A stretch of 64,000 bases of DNA from assembly GCA_038200275.1 (NCBI GenBank), contig JBBPYC010000082.1, positions 186,001-250,000 on the forward strand, given 5' to 3'. Source of the DNA: JBBPYC01 sp038200275 (GTDB lineage: Bacteria; Pseudomonadota; Gammaproteobacteria; Burkholderiales; Burkholderiaceae_C). The notes beneath the pieces were generated by a model. It was not told where the DNA came from. It saw nothing but the letters and a program-made list of their open reading frames with translations, and ran no database searches. Both the position numbers and the translations under genes were made by a program. Of this stretch, positions 17,102 through 26,579 are shown piece after piece (positions within the stretch are counted from its first letter, which is position 1; every line of letters begins with the position of its first letter).

Positions 17102-20100
17102 ATGCGTAACGAAGTCCCTCCAGCCACCCCGTCGCGCGCCCTGCGAACCTACGCACGTTTGAGCGGCTGGCTATTCGCAACCGCGCTCGGCAGTTGGCTC
17201 GCGCTGGGCCTGACGGCGGCCTTGTTGCACGGATTCATTGTGCCGCGAATCGATCAGTGGCGTCCCTGGCTGGAGACACGTGCCTCCCAGTCGCTCGGCA
17301 TGCCGCTGCGGATTGGTCGTATCACTGCGCATTCTTCGGGGTTGCTGCCGTCGTTCGACTTGAGCGATATCGCGTTGCTCGGTGCGGACGGCACCGCGCC
17401 CCTGACGATCGCCCGGGCCCGGGTGTCGGTGTCGGCGCTGTCGCTATGGCGGCTGGGCGTCGAGCACATCGCGGTCGACCAGCCCAAGGTGCATCTGACG
17501 CGGCAGTCCAATGGGGAGCTGGCGCTCGGCAGCTTGCGGCTCGGCGGCGGCGCCGACGCCGTCAAGTCGTCGACCGACAGCGGTGGTGACGACGCGATCG
17601 CCTGGCTGCTGGCCCAGCCTGAGCTGCTGATCGAGCACGGCAGCGTGCGGGTAAGCGCTGCCGTGGATGCGTCGGGGCCGATCGATGCGTCCAGGCACAA
17701 GGCAGACGCGGCGATGTTGCGGCTTGACGACCTGCGGCTGGTGCTGCGCAACCGGGGTCGGCGCCATGCCGTGCGGCTGGATGCACAGCTCGATGCCAGC
17801 CGCAACACAGGCAGTTCGGGCGATTCCTCACTCACATTGATCGCTCAGCTGCGGGCCCCGCTGCTCACCATGCAGGCAGGCCGCTGGCTTAAATGGAACG
17901 GTCACGTCTACGCCGACCTGCCGCCCACCGATCTGGCTGCGCTGGCCACCCTTGCCGGCATCGCCCCGGTGCCCCAGCGCGGACAGGTGGCGCTGCGCTT
18001 CTGGGCCGAATTACGAAACTCCGATTGGCTGAACGCAAGCGCTGACGTACGCGTGGCGGACTTGGCGCTGCAACTGCCCGACACGGCGGCGCCTCTGGCA
18101 GTGCAGCAGCTGGGCAGCCGGCTTGACTGGCAGCGCCTTGACGGCGGCAGCGCGTGGCATGCTCGCCAACTGGTGCTGGTCGACGGCCGCGGCGAACGCT
18201 GGCCTGGCTCTGAGCTGAAGTTCAGCCATCAGCATGGGCAGTCAGCCCAAAGCAATGCCGGCACCCTAAGCGCCGACCGGATCGATCTCACGCAACTGGC
18301 AGGCTTTGCGCGCAGCCTGCCGTTGACGGCCGATGTGCGCGCCACGCTGACGCGGCTCGCCCCGAAAGGCGTGATCGATGGGTTGGACATCGGCTGGAAT
18401 GGCCCACCGCAGGTGTTTCCGCCGCTGCGGTTTCAGGCAAGCGGCCATGCGCGTGGCATCGAATTCGCAGCGCAGCCGGCCGCAGCGCGTGCCGGCGTTC
18501 ATAGCAACCCCGGCGTGCCGGGCTTGAGCGGCGCCGACATCGCGTTCGACCTGAATCAGGACGGCGGCCAGGCCACGTTGCGCATGACCGCAGGCACCGC
18601 AACGTTTCCGGGCATCTTCGAGGAGCCGACCGTGCCGTTTGCGCAGTTGAGCACCGCCGTGACCTGGCAACGGCGCGATGGCCAATGGGAAGTTACCGCG
18701 CCGGATCTGAAGTTTGCCAACGCCGACACCGCCGGCAGCGCGCGGGTGCGCTGGCGCAGCGACACGCCCACGTCCACACCCACGCCCACCCCTACGGCTC
18801 CCCCGAAGAAAGCGAGCCCTGCGGCTGCCGCCACCGGCTCCCCCGGGTCGATCGAGCTTGATGGCAACCTGGAGCGCGGCAACGTCGCGCGGCTGCACCG
18901 CTATCTGCCGCTGGAGCTGCCCGGGCCGGTGCGGCGCTATCTGCGCGACGCACTATCAGCCGGCAGCACCAGCGCGGTCCGCTTCCAGGTCAAGGGGGCG
19001 CTGCGTGACTTCCCTTATGTGGATGCGAAGCGGGGACAGTTCCGGCTGGTGGCGCAATTGCGTGACACCACGTTCGTTTACGCACCGCCAAGCACACAGC
19101 CCGCCGGTGAAATGCCCTGGCCGCCGTTGACGCAGTTGAACGGCGAACTGGTGTTGGAACGCACTTCACTCCAGGTGAACCGCGCGCGCGGTCGATTGGG
19201 CAGCGGCGCGTCCGGTCTGCCCATTGGAGCAGCCAGCGCGTCGATCGCTGACTTCGACCAGCCACGCGTGCGGGTGGACGCCAGCACGCAGGCGCCGCTG
19301 TCCGATCTGTTGAATGGGATGCGCAATTCGCCGCTCGACGCGATGCTCGATCAGGCGCTGCGCACCGCCAGCGGCAGTGGCAACGCGCAGCTGAAGGTTC
19401 AGCTCAACCTGCCGATCGAGCAGATCGAGCGTGCCACCGTGCAGGGCAGTTTGACGTTGGCCGGCAACGACTTGCGGATGGATGCGGACGGGTTGGAGCT
19501 GAAGCGTGTGCACGGCGACATCGCCTTTACCGAGCGCGGCTTTCAGTTGAATGGCCTTGACGCGCAGTTGTTCGGCGGGCCGGTGCACATCGAAGGCGGC
19601 AGCACCACAGCACCGCGCAGCGACAGCGGCCCCGCCACTGCGCTGGTCGAAGTACGCGCGCGCGGCACGGCTAGCGCGCAAGGCCTGCGCGCCGCACCCA
19701 ACGCGGGCCCGCTTGCACAAATCGCCCAAGCGCTGAACGGCGCAGCCGACTACGACGCGCAGCTCCGTGTATTGCGCGGCGGTACCGAGCTGACCGTCAC
19801 CAGCGATCTGCGCGGGCTGGCCATCGAGTTGCCAGCACCGCTGGGCAAATCGGCCGAGACGGCGCTGGCGCTGCGCTACGAGAACACGCCGGTGTTCACC
19901 GAGCGGGCGGGCGCGGTTGCGCAAGACCGCCTGGCGTTGCGCCTGGGCGATGTGGCGTCGCTGGACTATCGGCGCGCCTTGCATACCGACGGTGCCCGGG
20001 TGCTGCGCGGCAGCGTCGCGCTCGGGTCGCCTGCAGCCGCCGTGCACGCGCTGCCCGCGTCCGGTGTCGCCGCGCATGTGGAGCTGGCACGGTTCGAGCC

Positions 20101-21424
20101 AGGCCGATGGAACGACGCGCTGGCAGCATGGCAGCACGCCCCCGAGCCAGCGGCCGGGCGCAAGAGCGGCCAGCCATCCGCTACCACCAGCCCCGCTGCT
20201 GCTTCGACAGCAAACATGCGCAGCTATTGGCCGAGCCAGTGGCAGGCGCGCGTCGGCACGTTCGCGAGCGAGAACGTTGCGCTGCACCGGCTGTCGCTCG
20301 ACGGCACGCGCGAAGGCACGGTCTGGCGCAGCACGGCGCAGGCCGATGAGCTGGCCGGACGGCTCGAGTTTCGGGAGAGCGCCGATGGCGGGCCGGGCCG
20401 GTTGCTTGCGCGCCTGAGCCGGCTGCGGCTGGCCAATCCCGACGTTGTGCTGGCGTCATCGGCGGTGTCGCCTCGGGTCGGGGCCGGGGCCGGGGCCGTG
20501 ACCGCCGCAACCGAAGAGTTGCCAGCGCTCGATGTGGTGGTCGATCGGTTCGAGCTGCAGGGCCGCGACCTGGGTCGGCTCGAGATCGACGCGGTGAACC
20601 AACCCGCTGAGTCTGGTGCAGCCCGCGAGTGGTCGCTGAAAAAGCTGGTTTTGACCGTTCCGGAAGCCACATTCACCGCGCAAGGCAAGTGGACGCAGCC
20701 GCCGACGGCCGGCGTTGGGTCGGCAGCCCGAGACGAAAAGCCGCGCACCGCGCTCGACTTCAAGCTTGACCTGAACGACTCGGGCCGGTTGCTCGAGCGT
20801 TTCGGCATGAAGGATGTGGTGCGACAAGGCCGCGGCGAGATGCTTGGTTGGCTGGTCTGGAACGGCTCTCCGATGGCGTTCGACTATCCGACGCTCGGGG
20901 GACGGTTTCACCTCGATGTGGCGGCTGGCCAGTTCCTGAAAGTCGAGCCGGGCTTTGCCAAGCTGCTGGGCGTTTTGAGTCTGCAGGCGCTGCCGCGCCG
21001 GTTATCGCTTGACTTTCGCGACCTGTTCAGTTCCGGCTTTGCGTTCGACTTCGTGCGCGGCGACGTGCTGGTTCAACGCGGCGTGGCCAGCAGCAACAAC
21101 TTGCAGATGAAAGGTGCAAGTGCTGCGGTGCTGATGGACGGCCTCGCCGACATCGAAGCCGAAACCCAGTCGCTCAAAGTCGTGGTGGTGCCGGAGATCG
21201 ATGCCGGCACCGCCGCGCTGGTGGCCACCGCGATCAATCCGGCGCTCGGGCTGGGCACATTTTTGGCGCAGTATTTCCTGCGCAAACCGCTATCGCGTGC
21301 GGCCACGCGCGTGTTTCAGATCGACGGCACCTGGAGCGATCCGCGCATCACGAAAGTGACGGGCCGCTCCAATCCAGATGAAGTGCAAGCTGGCCCCCCC
21401 ATGGCGGCCGATTCTGGGCACTGA
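17102..21424 (+). CDS. yhdP: YhdP family AsmA-like envelope protein
   Basis: YhdP proteins are very long AsmA-like proteins anchored in the inner membrane that help move phospholipids toward the outer membrane. The product has 1440 residues. A single membrane segment (about residues 22-48, WLFATALGSWLALGLTAAL) is followed by a DUF3971-type periplasmic part and a C-terminal AsmA-like region (DIEAETQSLKVVVVPEID, NPALGLGTFLAQYFLRKPL). A Pro/Thr-rich low-complexity linker at about residues 555-572 comes from short CCCACG-like repeats. The protein is full length compared with the family. It is divergent from glnE, a pairing seen in many Burkholderiales. The downstream nitrilase and tldD genes that often follow yhdP are not present. 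Confidence 0.9.
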   Translation: MRNEVPPATPSRALRTYARLSGWLFATALGSWLALGLTAALLHGFIVPRIDQWRPWLETRASQSLGMPLRIGRITAHSSGLLPSFDLSDIALLGADGTAPLTIARARVSVSALSLWRLGVEHIAVDQPKVHLTRQSNGELALGSLRLGGGADAVKSSTDSGGDDAIAWLLAQPELLIEHGSVRVSAAVDASGPIDASRHKADAAMLRLDDLRLVLRNRGRRHAVRLDAQLDASRNTGSSGDSSLTLIAQLRAPLLTMQAGRWLKWNGHVYADLPPTDLAALATLAGIAPVPQRGQVALRFWAELRNSDWLNASADVRVADLALQLPDTAAPLAVQQLGSRLDWQRLDGGSAWHARQLVLVDGRGERWPGSELKFSHQHGQSAQSNAGTLSADRIDLTQLAGFARSLPLTADVRATLTRLAPKGVIDGLDIGWNGPPQVFPPLRFQASGHARGIEFAAQPAAARAGVHSNPGVPGLSGADIAFDLNQDGGQATLRMTAGTATFPGIFEEPTVPFAQLSTAVTWQRRDGQWEVTAPDLKFANADTAGSARVRWRSDTPTSTPTPTPTAPPKKASPAAAATGSPGSIELDGNLERGNVARLHRYLPLELPGPVRRYLRDALSAGSTSAVRFQVKGALRDFPYVDAKRGQFRLVAQLRDTTFVYAPPSTQPAGEMPWPPLTQLNGELVLERTSLQVNRARGRLGSGASGLPIGAASASIADFDQPRVRVDASTQAPLSDLLNGMRNSPLDAMLDQALRTASGSGNAQLKVQLNLPIEQIERATVQGSLTLAGNDLRMDADGLELKRVHGDIAFTERGFQLNGLDAQLFGGPVHIEGGSTTAPRSDSGPATALVEVRARGTASAQGLRAAPNAGPLAQIAQALNGAADYDAQLRVLRGGTELTVTSDLRGLAIELPAPLGKSAETALALRYENTPVFTERAGAVAQDRLALRLGDVASLDYRRALHTDGARVLRGSVALGSPAAAVHALPASGVAAHVELARFEPGRWNDALAAWQHAPEPAAGRKSGQPSATTSPAAASTANMRSYWPSQWQARVGTFASENVALHRLSLDGTREGTVWRSTAQADELAGRLEFRESADGGPGRLLARLSRLRLANPDVVLASSAVSPRVGAGAGAVTAATEELPALDVVVDRFELQGRDLGRLEIDAVNQPAESGAAREWSLKKLVLTVPEATFTAQGKWTQPPTAGVGSAARDEKPRTALDFKLDLNDSGRLLERFGMKDVVRQGRGEMLGWLVWNGSPMAFDYPTLGGRFHLDVAAGQFLKVEPGFAKLLGVLSLQALPRRLSLDFRDLFSSGFAFDFVRGDVLVQRGVASSNNLQMKGASAAVLMDGLADIEAETQSLKVVVVPEIDAGTAALVATAINPALGLGTFLAQYFLRKPLSRAATRVFQIDGTWSDPRITKVTGRSNPDEVQAGPPMAADSGH

Positions 21425-21482
21425 CCGCTGTTGCACCGATACCGGCGGTGGGATCGGCCAGCCTGAAACCGCAATCGAACGA

Positions 21483-21656
21483 CTACTCTGGAGGCTTCAC
21501 GTCCTCTTGCTGCGGCACGGCTTTGGACTGTTCCGGCTTTGGCTCAGACGACTCCGCGCGCAGTTCGCCTTTGTCCCGGCCACTGAACATCGTCCACCAG
21601 ACGATCAGCACCAGCAGCACCATCGCGCCGGCGGCTTCGAGCAAAATCACCCACAT
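21483..21656 (-). CDS. Small single-span membrane protein, 57 residues
   Basis: The predicted product starts MWVILLEAAGAMVLLVLIVW and has one transmembrane helix (residues 2-24), then a charged tail rich in Lys, Glu and Pro (SSEPKPEQSKAVPQQEDVKP). Its ATG (complement of 21654-21656) overlaps the ATG of the divergent mltA gene (21655-21657) in the tetranucleotide CATG. The hydrophobic then charged pattern and codon bias look genuinely coding, and I recall similar small proteins in other Burkholderiales. The role is unknown. An envelope role connected with MltA is possible only by position. Confidence 0.65.
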   Translation of the reverse strand: MWVILLEAAGAMVLLVLIVWWTMFSGRDKGELRAESSEPKPEQSKAVPQQEDVKPPE

Positions 21657-22824
21657 GAATCGATTGTTCCCTCTGCTTGCGACGTTGCTCATTGTAGGAA
21701 CGCTGTTGGCGTCGTGCGGTTCCGCACCACCCACGGCACCGGAAGCCGCACCGCGCGCAGAGACGCCCCGCCCGCGCAGCACACCGTTGCCGCCACAACT
21801 GCAGGGCCGTGGCGGCAGCCGCTGGACCGCAGTCGACTGGGCGGAGCTGCCTGGTTGGGGCGAGGATCAATTGTTCGAAGCATGGAATGCCTGGATCAAA
21901 AGCTGCGAGCGCCCGGGGCCCAACTTTGCGCCGCTTTGCACCGAGGTGCGCAGCCTGTCGATCGGCACGCCCGATGAGCAGCGCGACTGGATGATGGCCC
22001 GGTTGCAGCCGTATCGGGTCGAGCCGGTTTCAGGCGCCAGCGACGGCCTGCTGACAAGTTATTACGAGCCAGTCCTGGAAGGCTCGCGTACCCCGCTGGC
22101 CGGCTTTGCGGTGCCGCTGTATCGGCCACCGGCTGACCTCGTGCCGCGCCGCCCCTGGTTCACGCGCCAGCAAATGGAGACCTTGCCGCAAGCACGCGCC
22201 GCGCTGGCTGGCCGAGAGATCGCGTGGCTGTCCGACCCGATCGATGCGCTGGTGCTGCAAATCCAGGGCTCTGGGCGCGTGCGCATCACGGAAGCCGACG
22301 GCAGCCAGAAACTGGTACGCCTGGCCTATGCCGCGACCAACGATCAACCGTACATGAGCGTCGGCCGCTGGCTACTCGATCAAGGTGCCATCCGCGACGG
22401 CACCTGGCCCGGCATCAAAGCCTGGGTGGTGCGAAACCCGGAGCGCGTGCAGGAAATGCTGTGGGCCAATCCACGCGTGGTGTTCTTCCGCGAGGAACCT
22501 CTGGGCCCGCAAGAAGCCATGTTCGGCCCGAAAGGGGCGCAAGGCGTTGCGCTGACCCCGGGCCGCTCGATCGCAGTCGACCCGACCAGCATTCCGTACG
22601 GCACGCCGGTCTGGCTCGCGTCATCGGGCCAAACTGCGAATCTGCAAAAGCTGGTGCTCGCGCAGGACACCGGCAGTGCGATCACCGGGGCTGTGCGGGC
22701 CGATTATTTTGCGGGCTGGGGCACCCAGGCCGCGGAGCTTGCGGGTCGCTTGAAACAGCCGCTCAAGCTTTGGGTGCTGTGGCCGAGAGGGGCCGATGCG
22801 CCTTTGCCGGCGCGCGCGTTTTGA
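21655..22824 (+). CDS. mltA: Membrane-bound lytic murein transglycosylase A
   Basis: MltA is an outer-membrane lipoprotein that cleaves peptidoglycan glycan strands with formation of 1,6-anhydro-muropeptides. This 389-residue protein has a signal peptide ending in a lipobox, LLASC, so Cys near residue 21 would be lipidated. The MltA domain includes LLTSYYEPVLEGS, IQGSGRVRITEADG and NPRVVFFREE. The 3D (double-psi barrel) domain with the catalytic aspartate is in LAQDTGSAITGAVRADYFAG. The start ATG 21655 was chosen because it gives the signal peptide directly. The open frame continues upstream into the divergent small gene. The anhydro-muropeptide permease AmpG lies elsewhere in this window (55171-56586). 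Confidence 0.95.
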   Translation: MNRLFPLLATLLIVGTLLASCGSAPPTAPEAAPRAETPRPRSTPLPPQLQGRGGSRWTAVDWAELPGWGEDQLFEAWNAWIKSCERPGPNFAPLCTEVRSLSIGTPDEQRDWMMARLQPYRVEPVSGASDGLLTSYYEPVLEGSRTPLAGFAVPLYRPPADLVPRRPWFTRQQMETLPQARAALAGREIAWLSDPIDALVLQIQGSGRVRITEADGSQKLVRLAYAATNDQPYMSVGRWLLDQGAIRDGTWPGIKAWVVRNPERVQEMLWANPRVVFFREEPLGPQEAMFGPKGAQGVALTPGRSIAVDPTSIPYGTPVWLASSGQTANLQKLVLAQDTGSAITGAVRADYFAGWGTQAAELAGRLKQPLKLWVLWPRGADAPLPARAF

Positions 22825-22882
22825 CGATACTGATCGATTCCGATTCTTCACTTATCAGCCATGCTCAGTGGCTCTGTTGCAT

Positions 22883-24394
22883 ATGACCACCGCCTCTATC
22901 GATCATTACATCGCCGGCAACCGCTTCCACAGCGAAGGCGCCAGCACCCAACCCGTTACCAATCCTGCGACGGGCGTTGTGACAGCGCAAGTCGCGCTTG
23001 GAGGCCGCGCGGACGTCGACCGGGCCGTGGCAGCAGCAGTTGCCGCGTTCCCCGTCTGGGCTGACACCCCCCCGCTGCGTCGCGCGCGCGTGATGTTCAA
23101 GTTTCTGCAATTGCTCAATGAGCACCGCGATGACTTGGCGCACCTGATCACCGCCGAGCACGGCAAGGTGTTCACCGACGCGCAGGGCGAAGTCACGCGA
23201 GGCATCGACATCGTCGAGTTCGCCTGCGGCATTCCGCAGTTGCTGAAGGGCGATTTCACCGACCAAGTATCGACCGGCATCGACAACTGGACGCTGCGCC
23301 AGCCGCTCGGCGTGGTGGCCGGCATCACGCCGTTCAACTTTCCCGTGATGGTGCCGATGTGGATGTTTCCGGTGGCGATTGCTTGCGGAAATTGCTTCAT
23401 CTTGAAGCCGAGCCCGATCGACCCGAGCCCCTCGCTGCTGATCGCCGATCTGCTGAAACAAGCTGGCCTGCCGGACGGCGTGTTCGGCGTGGTCCAAGGC
23501 GGCAAGGAAGCAGTCGATGCGCTGCTTGAACACCCCGATGTCAAAGCCATCAGCTTTGTCGGCTCCACGCCGATTGCCAATTACATCTACGAGACCGGCG
23601 CGCACCACGGCAAGCGCGTGCAGGCGCTCGGCGGCGCCAAGAACCACATGGTGGTGATGCCCGATGCGGACATCGACCAGGCGGTGGACGCATTGATCGG
23701 CTCGGCCTACGGCTCGGCTGGTGAGCGCTGCATGGCGATCTCGGTGGCCGTCCTGGTCGGTGATGCGGCCGATCAGGTCATCCCCAAACTGGCCGAGCGT
23801 GCCCGCACGCTCAAGATCAAGAACGGCATTGAACTCGACGCCGAAATGGGCCCGATCGTCACAGCCGCTGCGCACGAAAAGATCACCAGCTACATCGCGG
23901 TGGGCGAACAAGAGGGTGCCAAGCTGGTGGTCGACGGCCGCAAGTTCCGCGGCTCGGACGTGGGCAAGGATTGCGACAAGGGTTTTTGGATGGGCGGCAC
24001 GCTGTTCGATGACGTGAAGCCCAACATGCGCATCTACAAGGAGGAGATCTTCGGCCCGGTGCTGGCCTGTGTGCGCGTGAAGGATTTTGGCGAAGCCCTG
24101 GACCTCGTCAACGCGCACGAGTTCGGCAATGGTGTTGCCTGCTTCACGCGCGACGGCCATGTGGCGCGTGAGTTCGGACGAAGAGTGCAGGTCGGCATGG
24201 TCGGCATCAACGTGCCGATTCCGGTGCCGATGGCCTGGCACGGCTTCGGCGGCTGGAAACGCAGCCTGTTCGGCGACATGCACGTTTACGGCGAAGAAGG
24301 CGTGCGCTTCTATACCAAGCAAAAGTCGATCATGCAGCGCTGGCCGCAGAGCACGCCGAAGGGGGCGGAGTTTGTGATGCCGACGGCGAAGTAA
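22883..24394 (+). CDS. mmsA: CoA-acylating methylmalonate-semialdehyde dehydrogenase
   Basis: The NAD-dependent enzyme converts methylmalonate semialdehyde, from valine or thymine breakdown, and malonate semialdehyde to propionyl-CoA or acetyl-CoA. The 503-residue protein begins MTTASIDHYIAGNRF. It has the aldehyde dehydrogenase cofactor region GVVAGITPFNFPVMVPMWMF, the characteristic FVGSTPIANYIYETGA and GGAKNHMVVMPDAD, and the catalytic cysteine in SAGERCMAI at residue 283. The IPVPMAWHGFGGWKRSLFGD segment is typical of MmsA rather than other aldehyde dehydrogenases. No valine-catabolism partner is adjacent, but a liv-type transporter lies about 1 kb downstream. Confidence 0.95.
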   Translation: MTTASIDHYIAGNRFHSEGASTQPVTNPATGVVTAQVALGGRADVDRAVAAAVAAFPVWADTPPLRRARVMFKFLQLLNEHRDDLAHLITAEHGKVFTDAQGEVTRGIDIVEFACGIPQLLKGDFTDQVSTGIDNWTLRQPLGVVAGITPFNFPVMVPMWMFPVAIACGNCFILKPSPIDPSPSLLIADLLKQAGLPDGVFGVVQGGKEAVDALLEHPDVKAISFVGSTPIANYIYETGAHHGKRVQALGGAKNHMVVMPDADIDQAVDALIGSAYGSAGERCMAISVAVLVGDAADQVIPKLAERARTLKIKNGIELDAEMGPIVTAAAHEKITSYIAVGEQEGAKLVVDGRKFRGSDVGKDCDKGFWMGGTLFDDVKPNMRIYKEEIFGPVLACVRVKDFGEALDLVNAHEFGNGVACFTRDGHVAREFGRRVQVGMVGINVPIPVPMAWHGFGGWKRSLFGDMHVYGEEGVRFYTKQKSIMQRWPQSTPKGAEFVMPTAK

Positions 24395-24480
24395 TGGACC
24401 GATCGGCGTTCATCAACCGGCGTTGAGCGCGAGTCCGTCCTGCGCGACCAACAATTGCTAGATCTGTGCCAGCGCGAACC

Positions 24481-25181
24481 CTATACAACATAGTCGACAT
24501 AGTCCTTGGCGGTGCCATCGCACTTGGTTCGGGGTATGCCGCTGACTTTGAATTCACGATCGCGTGCATTGCCCGGCGCCCAGCCCGCTTCCTTGCAAAC
24601 GAGATCGACGAATAGATCGCGCGTGGTGGCATCTTCGTCCCAGTCATGGGTGGTTGCGGACTGTGCAGCGTTGGGTGCCTTCACGGCAGCCACTTCCACG
24701 CGCAACTGGTCGTCACTTCGGCCAGTTGCTCTGCTTTTTTCTGCAGGGTTTGTTGCGCCTCGGTCTCTGCTTCTCGACTAACCGCCTGCTGCTGCTTAAG
24801 GGCTTCCAGGTTGATCGGCCGTGGCAACAACTCAGCGCGAACCTGCAACGTATCAGCAGGCCGAGCCGCCACGTTTCGCGCGCACTGGCGCGCAAGTCAG
24901 CACGCGGTGGAAAACAGTTCGCGCAGGGCCGTCAGCGCCTCTTGCGATGAAAGCGGCCGTGCTTGGTGCACGGCGTTGTTGCCCAACTTGCGCACCACGT
25001 CCATCTTCGCGTGCAACGGCGGCAGGCCAACGGACTCATGCAAAAAGTCCTCGAGGTCACCCAATGCCCGAGGCACTTCTTGCGGCGGCGGCGCACGAAA
25101 CTGGCTGTGGTCAAGGTACAGCCGCGCCGACACTGACAACGCATCAAGCCGCGCAAGGCCGTGCTTCATCGTACGAACCAT
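24481..25181 (-). pseudogene. hsdR: Decayed type I restriction enzyme R subunit (hsdR) N-terminal fragment
   Basis: Three successive frames on the minus strand reconstruct the N-terminus of an HsdR protein. 25181-24897 gives a DUF4145-like part with MDVVRKLGNNAVHQARPLSS and EALTALRELF. 24872-24681 gives a linker and coiled coil (RAELLPRPINLEALKQQQAV, then AETEAQQTLQKKAEQLAEV). About 24705-24481 gives TTRDLFVDLVCKEAGW and NARDREFKVSGIP, ending KDYVDYVV. The last part matches the start of the HsdR nuclease domain, which normally continues with a WGDDGKPLAVVEAK-type stretch. Here it stops, so the nuclease and helicase motor are missing. At least two frameshifts plus truncation make it non-functional. 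An hsdM fragment on the same strand lies across the liv operon at 30070-30249. Confidence 0.72.
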
Positions 25182-25317
25182 AGTTCATGACCTCATCGAC
25201 ATCACGCCCTAAACAGCCCTTCCGTTTTTTGCAGCCGCTGTGCCACCGCCGATTCCAGTTTGAAAGGTGACACCCTATCGCAGGCGCGATTTGCAATAGG
25301 AGCTGACTTCAGGTAAC

Positions 25318-25334
25318 TTCGATCGCAGATCGAA
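25318..25334. promoter_or_regulatory. Inverted repeat in the leader of the liv operon
   Basis: TTCGATCGCAGATCGAA has perfect 7-base arms (TTCGATC and GATCGAA) around a GCA centre. It ends nine bases before the GAGGAGA ribosome site of the substrate-binding protein gene at 25355. It may be an operator for a transcription regulator or an mRNA hairpin controlling translation. No regulator gene is adjacent. Confidence 0.4.
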
Positions 25335-25354
25335 AGCTGAACGAGGAGATAACC

Positions 25355-26503
25355 ATGCACCTCTCACGCCGCCATTTCACTACAGCAGTCTCCGCTGCCT
25401 TAGGACTGCCGGGCCTCGTTGGGCGAGCATCCGCGCAAGGCGCGACCTTGAAGATCGGCATGTGCTCGCCGGTCACGGGCCCGGCCGCCGAGTCTGGGAA
25501 ATATGCGCAGATCGGCGCACGCATCGCGATCGACGCCATCAACAAGGCCGGCGGGGTGCTCGGCAAGCAGCTCGAATTGATCGTCGAAGACGATCAGACG
25601 ACCAACCCGGGCATCGTGCTCGCTTTCTCAAAGCTCGCGGCGCAGACCGACATCGTCGCCTTCATTGGCTCGATCCGCTCCACGCAGACTCACGCGATGG
25701 CGCCCGATGTGCTGAAGGTCGGCAAACCGGTGATGATCGGCGGCACCGATCCGAACCTGACGCATATGGACAACCCTTGGCTGTTCCGCTTCCGGCCGAA
25801 CGACTCGTATTCGGCCAGCGTCATCGCCGAATACGGCGTCAAGGTGCTCGGCAAGAAGAAGTGGGCCATCGTGCACTCGACCGACGCCTTTGGCACTGCT
25901 GGAGGCAAAGCACTCATCGCGGCGCTCCGCAAGCTCGACGACGCGACTGTTGCGCTCGATCAGGGCTATGCCAACCAGAGCCAGGACTTCACACCGGTGG
26001 TGCTGGCCATCAAGCAGTCGGGCGCCGACATCCTGGGGTCGTACTTCACGTTCGAGAACGACATCGGCGTGTTCGCGCGTCAGCTACGCCAGCTCGGTGT
26101 CAATATCCCTTACGTCGGCTCGCCGACAATCACTTCGGTCACCGCACTGAGGCTTGCCGGGCCGGCGCTCTACGGCACCTATGGCGTTACCGACTACGCC
26201 GAGGAATCGAGCGACGCGGCGCGCACCTTCGGCAAGCTATATCGCGCGGCGGCCGGCGCGGCGCCTGACATCCAGTCATCTTGGACCTACGATGCGGTGA
26301 CCGTCTTGGCGATGGCGATCAACAAGGCCGGCAAGACCGACCCGAAGGCGATCCGCGAGGCGATCCTGTCGATCAAGAAACACCAGGGCGCCGAGGGCGA
26401 GTACAACTTTGATGCCAGTGGGGACGGCCTGCACGGCTACAACATCGTGCGCAATGAGAAGGGTGTGATCGTCTTCGACAAGCATATCGAGTCGGCGTCC
26501 TGA
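25355..26503 (+). CDS. livK: Branched-chain amino acid-type ABC transporter substrate-binding protein
   Basis: Periplasmic type I binding protein of the HAAT family, 382 residues. The N-terminus MHLSRRHFTTAVSAALGLPG has a twin-arginine-like SRRHF motif before a hydrophobic stretch ending ASAQ, so export may be by Tat. The mature part starts TLKIGMCSPVTGPAAESGK and continues GARIAIDAINKAGGVLG and ELIVEDDQTTNPG, the standard Peripla_BP_6 opening. ATG 25355 is preceded by GAGGAGA. It is the first gene of a four-gene operon. The ligand may be a branched-chain amino acid, another amino acid, urea or an aromatic acid; sequence alone does not decide. Confidence 0.9.
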   Translation: MHLSRRHFTTAVSAALGLPGLVGRASAQGATLKIGMCSPVTGPAAESGKYAQIGARIAIDAINKAGGVLGKQLELIVEDDQTTNPGIVLAFSKLAAQTDIVAFIGSIRSTQTHAMAPDVLKVGKPVMIGGTDPNLTHMDNPWLFRFRPNDSYSASVIAEYGVKVLGKKKWAIVHSTDAFGTAGGKALIAALRKLDDATVALDQGYANQSQDFTPVVLAIKQSGADILGSYFTFENDIGVFARQLRQLGVNIPYVGSPTITSVTALRLAGPALYGTYGVTDYAEESSDAARTFGKLYRAAAGAAPDIQSSWTYDAVTVLAMAINKAGKTDPKAIREAILSIKKHQGAEGEYNFDASGDGLHGYNIVRNEKGVIVFDKHIESAS

Positions 26504-26579
26504 TCGGCGCTGGCGTGCAGCGTGATGAGCCGTCGGGCCGCGCCCAACTCGGCTGAGAAGCTGTCGTTGTGAGAAGCTG

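Noticed and set aside
15454..17109. 551-codon open frame antisense to glnE
   Set aside because: Composition is typical of antisense frames in GC-rich genes and no family motif is visible. glnE motifs on the other strand are clear.
20470..20500. Short GGGGCC-like run in yhdP as a possible quadruplex or phase-variable tract
   Set aside because: Only three imperfect units, in frame within a coding Gly/Ala stretch; too short to support a special role.
22865..24322. 485-codon minus-strand frame over mmsA
   Set aside because: His/Arg/Val-rich mirror of the real dehydrogenase gene; no motif or ribosome site.
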